Of a DNA stretch of 64,000 nucleotides, positions 60,101-64,000 are shown piece after piece. Position 1 is the stretch's first letter; each line of letters starts with the position of its first letter. Under the pieces are notes generated by a model, which ran no database searches, was not told the DNA's origin, and was given only the letters and a program-made list of their open reading frames with translations. The DNA comes from a virus: positions 1 through 64,000 of IMG/VR virus record IMGVR_UViG_3300042503_000110; one strand, 5' to 3'. The position numbers and the translations under genes are program-made.

Positions 60101-60513
60101 AGTTAGAGAACGTAAGGTTCCAAAACAAAGACTACAAAGTAGAATTAGTCCAGCAAGAAGACGGTACTTTCCAAGTTGCAAATATCTTTAATCCTGATGG
60201 CAAAAGTATTCCGCTCCAAACTGCTACGGGAATAAGTGTAATGATGTTATTAGATGACGAAGCTTTAGGTAAAAAAGATACAGGATTTATGAGTGTTAAT
60301 GACTTGATGAATGCTGCTAATCAAACACCACAAAGACCATCTGCTCCATCTAAACCTGCGCCTAAAACTCCTACAAATACTGTCTTTACTGAAGATGAAT
60401 CTCAACAAGCTAAAGAGAACAAAGACAGTTGTGCTAAAGGATTAGGAGAGGTTCCTTCTTTCAAAAAAATTAATAATCAAGTTCCTACTGGGAACAGGAT
60501 TCGCAAAAAATAG
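54145..60513 (+). CDS. Giant inner virion protein
   Basis: A 2,122-residue protein (MAKKVDSSFNFLGIDPRLNV). Mostly helical, with a possible membrane-active region near residues 470-500 (GGAMIGDMTPAILTGGFVAR, AVGAGLSLAATEAAE), long coiled coils around residues 730-1000, and a Pro/Ser-rich linker before a C-terminal beta domain (ISVMMLLDDEALGKKDTGF) and basic tail (NRIRKK). Proteins of this size next to the virion RNA polymerase genes in crAss-like phages are packaged and ejected. I saw no clear polymerase DxDxD motif, so no enzyme is claimed. Confidence 0.6.
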   Translation: MAKKVDSSFNFLGIDPRLNVGDPNVVKTAVDRSINSDPVLFNAYHTKELVRPRLDEIRRQNEMERLRNVDVNSFNYLAKKAGYDEGYAASLFNRVQDLSSMETQEALATYSDLLGELNDLKEQATTEQFGGIDKLADFGEGFFETAKGLTNLTNSLFGGEAQFTDPSEYLGKNKNDVMAQKALDEVFTPTEIYNYAKRVLDRQHKQISIKKFSQENGGADKILSLIESKNRDLTSMNGFDDLILPVLNNQFTTPGSDYFRGEGGDMTAQDVREFQDYTKQLFTTDLTKRSSWGSHIGNDGIGYGKYDLEKEALNDYKSVLQEELFTVVDERRGLIDQDKLKKNSKEDLVYQGKITRLNSALDKLVSREKNIDQVYGVSVGDRSGFLRGTLGSAYMATRDFATFITPGFDSPKFDIETQLLRNAMYKPEVVKYDKYGNPVLSNQVFYETASGNKANWSGLFEAGGAMIGDMTPAILTGGFVARAVGAGLSLAATEAAEATFAARAVSSTAKAYDKVNRYGNLRLADRVSTFGTIYGSTKPRIYEQEKKWGGDAEGRATYLAIAEAAAESIGFPDVGMLKVTPYSRGLGAAARTATGVNLTRSQLAGAYLRGGAEFAKNAVKANLVESFEEEMSLLGETLVSQAYADEYAKAGREQTEFSAENIVDTFVESFKGGLLYSGLMTGQNHYRATRKDALLDQAEYEAALNPELFKAKLKEIHQKNPAELSEKQLADGIVTIDNLSNTFKGLSQLENLRDLNTFFEDEESRRRLFTAARQRDVLRSIDFDSLTPEQQEEFTKAKLSGKIAKNATKEYNKVRQQIANLVTETQGKKLTPEESIQLIALQAQAFKLKEVTNTIDLRKLNNSQMETLASMGIIQDKDFQFTQEDLDKMIGEVDTEILKTEKRAFEYASMSKAEKAEAIKKAYEKKIAEINQVDEPNVLMESLIKLKRDYEYLEKNVPNINPEILANKQALLDAFEQKFDSLTQRDEFGNNAFEAKLRELDVDKAITDYNIEDLVKLSRQLNFNKEHINEDLAELLGDQVSQAQAQIIENLNKLTGDAKVQALAKILDQTIKQNTITYFDKASFLKFLTYDKKFYDAQTNKLTRTETVSAAVSDEEFEKVRAEVIRQRGLRKSASMSTTGSVDNVSAPVDSQFQEDALRTMAKQAATASNQTDEDGTSPRSVLEKQYADSFLAGKTPAESVAALKDRIGQLLNAGSARATTLLNAFNNLLTSKDTVAFDSQLASLKAALKAEADSLRSKDRNSKAAQALDGVIAELGLWQNTAKKLLILNPATDFAPLVNITPPPVTPEVPPVVDLEEDDNTLTPNQIKSKQEEINKLDEVQKRRRSRLLDLTSPVRSNGIELDPKDQINQDPVVKRRVAFINDLASTPDAKIKIFNKKQFLREFLASKYPNKTSVEIEQDLKTIETFFAQLPKTTVDNWLTLENQAEILTPITDLLGTEFLDKGQVNYYVANKGAGLVTTPEVIMTAADNNGKIILKDGYPLELSFVADNNTGNNSKFADVPWKLSGRIQDESDNLTIKQGDVIDTHKQTFADKKAVKAYLEKNDTSIMGPFEISEGVLVTKGATSTTIADLENNPQLQSASIRDFALPTQKGTLIAGKQFKYNVGRLYYDNNGNPVLLGNNKLDTDEILAIAEIIYSSEEVIDPSELDAALFDLVNQINKDSKLVFFPTEPLMNTEGQYVYPQLLSPSKVTINEKGERKYKKLSKEEFIEEMKNSYYKASAAYLEGGTKFNQKITRFGMQNGKPVTYPQPYLEFIKETHTIPVNSEGEIVPLVNKIVYPSPSIFEEAKKTFKLSEDTKSQPPSKGSVSAKSNPVPPKNTKKSTDPAKTPVPNDVFNMIPFSELPAFLESLGLGALIPTYSEDTYNALLAEIQSNPSFTPFVFTKDGQGVMRSDYVGNNPQASFLRAAITLNGKTYFVYFRPGSHTTGVNIGAVMTEGNVSFTTQIPQPTQTQTLPEVPTTTGGKLENVRFQNKDYKVELVQQEDGTFQVANIFNPDGKSIPLQTATGISVMMLLDDEALGKKDTGFMSVNDLMNAANQTPQRPSAPSKPAPKTPTNTVFTEDESQQAKENKDSCAKGLGEVPSFKKINNQVPTGNRIRKK

Positions 60514-60522
60514 TAATTGAGT

Positions 60523-60530
60523 TATATTTG
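60523..60530 (+). promoter_or_regulatory. -7 element before the last giant gene
   Basis: TATATTTG, 17 bases before the ATG at 60548. The expected -33 TTG is only approximated by TTC/TCG about 20 bases upstream. Confidence 0.5.
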
Positions 60531-60547
60531 TATTAAAACAATAAAAA

Positions 60548-63500
60548 ATGATCTGTCCTAATTTTAGTAATCCTCAGATAAGCAAACAATTTTATGATTT
60601 AGCTGGAGTAGTAGGTGAAGACTTTGCTTACTTTTTATGGGATAAAAATGATGGGTTGCCTTTAACTTTAAAAGTTAATCCTAATAATCCTGCTGAGGTT
60701 ATTCCTAATCCTTTATATGAATCTTTGGATGAAAAGTTTGGCGGAGATTTTGTAAAAGCTACTTTGGGAACTGCATTAACATACGGTTCAACATTTAAAA
60801 AAGCTAATCCAAAGTTTAACTCATTTACACCCCAACAACAAGCTGATGCTATTAGTGGTTATGTAAACAATCTAGATATTAGTTTAGAGGATGCAACTCA
60901 AAACTATATTAAGAAAGCAAACACAATTAATAGAACATTCAAACGTGCCTACAAAAACCAAGAACAAGTAGTTGCTAGAGAAGATTTGCGTAAAGACCCT
61001 AACTCTGTAGTTAATCAAGTAGAAGATTTAACCGCAGAAGACCGCACAGCAGCTTACGAGTTCTTCAAGACAAACAATCTTTTAAATAAGATTAGTTTTA
61101 AGAACGCCCAAGGAGTAGTAAACTCTGGAGCTTACGCACAGTGGACTAAGAAAGGAGTAACCTTATATAAAGGTTCCGACTACACAGACCTTTATCACGA
61201 AGCTTGGCACGAGTTTACCCAGTGGTTTTTAACTCCACAAGAGAAAGCAATTCTTTATGGTGCAGTAAGAGCAAGAGAAGGCTCAGTTACTCTAGGAGAT
61301 ATATCGGTTCCTTACTATGCGCTAAGTCAACGTCAAGCTGAAGAAGTATTGGCGGAAGAGTTTAGAGCATTTTCTATCAAGAAAGCCCGTAACGAGAAGG
61401 CAGAAAATCTTGAGCCAAAAGTAAAAGGTTTCTTTGAGAGACTATATGACTGGTTGCAATGGTTGTTCTATGGTGCACCTAAGACAAACACTCCTGTAGA
61501 AACCTTTAATCTACAGAACGTAAATTCTTTGTTTGAAGCTTTCTACAATGGGGACATCTCTACTACTAGAAAAGCGGCTGACAACATTATAGAAGATTCT
61601 TTAAATAGAAGTACTGCATTTAGTGTACCCATTGTTACTGATGAGGGAGTTAAGCAGCGTGACATTGACCCTGCTACTGGTGCAGAGATTATCAGTTACG
61701 TAAGTTACAGTATCTACAAGCAGATGCGCGACCAAAAAATCGGCATGAGTTCTTTGTTGAATCCTGAAACTAGAGCAAAAATTATCCCTGAATTATACAT
61801 AGCAGTAAGAGCAGAGATTAACGACATCATTGATAAGTTAGAAGTTGACTATGAGAAAGCTATAGCTGCTGGTAAAGAAGCTACTGCTAGTATGATAGAT
61901 GAGCAGATGGTCAACCTAATTGATTTGGTAAACGAAGACGAAGCGTGGCAGCGTGTAGTCGACATGCACCAAATTAGTTCCCAAGCACAAATCTTCCTTG
62001 TTGAAGAGATTGACGATACTAAGGACGAAAAACAAGACCAACAGGCAGACAACGAGCCTATTGAAGAAAATACTCGTAACACAGTAGAATACGGAGATAA
62101 ATCAAACGTAAATCCTCTAGACCTTTACGATCCTTATGTGGTTGAGTTGATTAAAGGGATGCCTGATATTATCCGTTCAGGCGACAGAGAGATTCCAAGT
62201 ACAGGACGTAACTTAGGTTTACCTTTAAATGGAGACTTCCAACGCAACAAGAACTTACTTCAGAACTTGTTATCAGGTGTAACTAACTATCAGCAAGCAA
62301 TTGACACTCTAGTTCTAGCTAGTGAACAACACCCACAACTTAAGTATCTTATCCAGCTTTTACCTGACCCTAATGCAGAAACTCTTTCTTTAGAAGAAAC
62401 TTCTTTACAGGCACAGTTCGTACAAGCCTTGTCCATGCCTCGCATAGACCCTTATTCTATTAAGGCACGAGAGACTACTGAGTTAACAAATGACGGAGAA
62501 GTTAAAAACATAACCTTTAATACTTTCTACATAAGCACTCTTACCCAAGATGCTTTGTTAGAGTACTTGGATGATGAGTTTCAGAAATCAGCAGTTAGTG
62601 ATTTTAAATCAGAGGCTGACCAAGCTACTAGTAGACAAAGACAATTTGTAAACAAATCAATTAGTGGATTAGAGTTTGCTACATTCTCTACCGCTTCTTT
62701 ACTTGATGAATACAAAATTACTCCTGAGAGTTCAGACAGTCTTCTTTTTGAGTTTATGGATTCTGCTTTTGGTGTGGACTTATACCAGGGCATTGATCCG
62801 CAATACTTATTTGATGCTAAAGGAAACATAAAACTAAGCAATAGTCGTTACACCAAAGCAGAAAGAAACGCGCTTAACAAAGTTTCTATTGCTACTTATA
62901 ACAAGGTAAAACTATACCACCTTATAAACAACCTTCCTAAAGGAATAGGTAAGTCAATGAAAGACTTAATTCCTGCTAGGATTGAGACTCCTGCAAAAAC
63001 TTTTATTGAAGACGTAAAAGCATCTCTAGTAAAAGAAATAGAAGGATTAAATAAAGTAATTGAAAAGACTACCAAAGAAGAACACAAACAAGCACTGCAA
63101 GAAATCTTAGATCTTTATAACTCATTAATTAAAGGTAATAATAATCTAAGAAACGAAAGACAGATTCTTTTCCGTTCTATCGAAAACCACTACAACAAGG
63201 TAGTTAAGTCAGCTTCTTATTTAAATGATGAGAACAACTTAGAGTGGTCTATTCGTGAGTGGCAGCATGTAGTAACACAAGCCGCAGGTTTAAACCAAGC
63301 TACTAGTTTAGCGGACCTTACTGGGCATTTGTCTACTAGTGATTTTGTCGCTAACTCTAGATTAATTAACAGAGCATTTGACACAGAGACAGGTAGTCGC
63401 ATCTCTAACAGGGATGGAGACAATGTACTATTTGAATTAGTTAATATCTCTGGATACTCAACTAAACCAGAAGGAAAGAAAACAATTAACCTTGACCCTG

Positions 63501-64000
63501 ATGATAAGTTGATTCAGGATCTAACAGCTTTTATCAAAGACGGTATTGTAGAGAACCTACGTTACGGTGCTAAATCAACAAGTCTTGGTCTTAGAACAAA
63601 TGGTTCAAGAGCAGACAGATTGTTTTTTGATCGTAGTAAGTTCGCCTATAACGAAGAGACTGGTAGAATAATACTAGACCCTCAGGTAATTACTACATTT
63701 AAAAACTACTTACGTTATGAACTAAGTAGGATGTATGATGACAGAGCTGAATCTACTGCTAAAGAAAAACGTGGGTTTGACTTAATCATTCTTAAAGACA
63801 TCTTAGGAGATAGAGTAGAGAGTTTAAAGGCAATGATTAAAAACTCTACTGAAGGCAAAGAAGCTACAGTAGAGAGTGTGCTTAAGACAATTAGTGGGGC
63901 TGAGATGAATGTGCGCATAACTGATTACTTTAATAATGAAATAAACGCCTTCAAACAAGACTTAGCAGAAGCCCTTAACCAAGGTAATGTAGAAGCCAAA
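60548..64000 (+). CDS. Giant virion protein with CPN start and HExxH-like motif, partial
   Basis: An ORF open for 1,151 codons to the window end with no stop. The N-terminus (MICPNFSNPQISKQFYDLAG, then VVGEDFAYFLWDKNDG) is a recurrent start of very large crAss-like phage proteins. Near residue 216, LYHEAWHEFTQWFLTPQEK holds an HExxH zinc-peptidase motif, also recalled from crAss-like giant ORFs. The rest is largely helical (for example FRAFSIKKARNEKAENLEPK). It may be part of the giant virion-packaged RNA polymerase/cargo series. The catalytic role is not established and the C-terminus lies outside the window. Confidence 0.65.
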   Translation, partial: MICPNFSNPQISKQFYDLAGVVGEDFAYFLWDKNDGLPLTLKVNPNNPAEVIPNPLYESLDEKFGGDFVKATLGTALTYGSTFKKANPKFNSFTPQQQADAISGYVNNLDISLEDATQNYIKKANTINRTFKRAYKNQEQVVAREDLRKDPNSVVNQVEDLTAEDRTAAYEFFKTNNLLNKISFKNAQGVVNSGAYAQWTKKGVTLYKGSDYTDLYHEAWHEFTQWFLTPQEKAILYGAVRAREGSVTLGDISVPYYALSQRQAEEVLAEEFRAFSIKKARNEKAENLEPKVKGFFERLYDWLQWLFYGAPKTNTPVETFNLQNVNSLFEAFYNGDISTTRKAADNIIEDSLNRSTAFSVPIVTDEGVKQRDIDPATGAEIISYVSYSIYKQMRDQKIGMSSLLNPETRAKIIPELYIAVRAEINDIIDKLEVDYEKAIAAGKEATASMIDEQMVNLIDLVNEDEAWQRVVDMHQISSQAQIFLVEEIDDTKDEKQDQQADNEPIEENTRNTVEYGDKSNVNPLDLYDPYVVELIKGMPDIIRSGDREIPSTGRNLGLPLNGDFQRNKNLLQNLLSGVTNYQQAIDTLVLASEQHPQLKYLIQLLPDPNAETLSLEETSLQAQFVQALSMPRIDPYSIKARETTELTNDGEVKNITFNTFYISTLTQDALLEYLDDEFQKSAVSDFKSEADQATSRQRQFVNKSISGLEFATFSTASLLDEYKITPESSDSLLFEFMDSAFGVDLYQGIDPQYLFDAKGNIKLSNSRYTKAERNALNKVSIATYNKVKLYHLINNLPKGIGKSMKDLIPARIETPAKTFIEDVKASLVKEIEGLNKVIEKTTKEEHKQALQEILDLYNSLIKGNNNLRNERQILFRSIENHYNKVVKSASYLNDENNLEWSIREWQHVVTQAAGLNQATSLADLTGHLSTSDFVANSRLINRAFDTETGSRISNRDGDNVLFELVNISGYSTKPEGKKTINLDPDDKLIQDLTAFIKDGIVENLRYGAKSTSLGLRTNGSRADRLFFDRSKFAYNEETGRIILDPQVITTFKNYLRYELSRMYDDRAESTAKEKRGFDLIILKDILGDRVESLKAMIKNSTEGKEATVESVLKTISGAEMNVRITDYFNNEINAFKQDLAEALNQGNVEAK

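Noticed and set aside
54145-60513. Virion RNA polymerase assignment for the 2,122-residue protein
   Set aside because: Position would allow it, but I could not find a convincing DxDxD catalytic motif by eye, so only an inner virion protein is called.

Overview
The window looks like part of the genome of a tailed phage related to the crAss-like phages (order Crassvirales). The host is probably an environmental Bacteroidota bacterium. Three things support this. First, the gene order fits: an IHF-like gene, a cysteine-cluster gene, a small pre-terminase gene, large terminase, portal, acidic scaffold-like protein, major capsid protein, ring/tail genes, one giant tail ('stump/muzzle') protein, virion cargo proteins, then giant ORFs. 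Second, at least nine promoters match the Bacteroidota pattern TTG-N18/20-TAnnTTTG. Third, one secreted protein ends in a type IX secretion (T9SS) sorting domain, a system found only in Bacteroidota and mostly in lineages outside the gut genus Bacteroides. The DNA is AT-rich and uses the standard bacterial code (TAA, TAG and TGA all end genes). No tRNA, CRISPR array or integrase was seen.

Layout. 1-96: a poly-C contig end with no gene. 97-988: two leftward genes, one a GNAT-like aminoacyl-transferase relative. 1016-13605: rightward adsorption module with a 1,884-residue fibre, several small genes, a second fibre and two tandem paralogous fibres carrying discoidin-like domains. 13637-21726: a very tightly packed operon behind one promoter. 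It starts with a holin-like gene, a GIY-YIG homing endonuclease and a cell-wall enzyme candidate, then runs into six proteins with export signals (a small HExxH protein, a cohesin/dockerin-like T9SS protein, a CsgG-like lipoprotein, a putative outer-membrane barrel protein, a C-type lectin with a dockerin-like module, and a small exported protein) plus two small membrane proteins. 21817-29440: regulator, IHF-like protein, small genes, TerL, portal and scaffold candidate. 29461-37779: capsid and head/fibre structural genes separated by strong hairpins. 37890-49484: tail/ring genes, the giant tail protein, virion-associated lysins and small basic proteins. 49513-64000: cargo proteins and giant proteins, the last running off the window.

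How the genes work together: the right two thirds build the virion and the DNA- and cargo-ejection machine, and the left part makes the host-recognition fibres. The operon at 13661-21726 is the most unusual part. The phage appears to send a small set of proteins into and across the host envelope, including two that share a dockerin-like module, one of which also carries cohesin-like folds and a T9SS signal. This could be a phage-built surface assembly (for example for superinfection exclusion, adhesion or envelope breakdown at lysis). That function is inference.

All functional names rest on reading motifs and remembered family patterns; no database search was possible. Apart from the first 96 bases, no stretch longer than about 300 bases lacks a gene.
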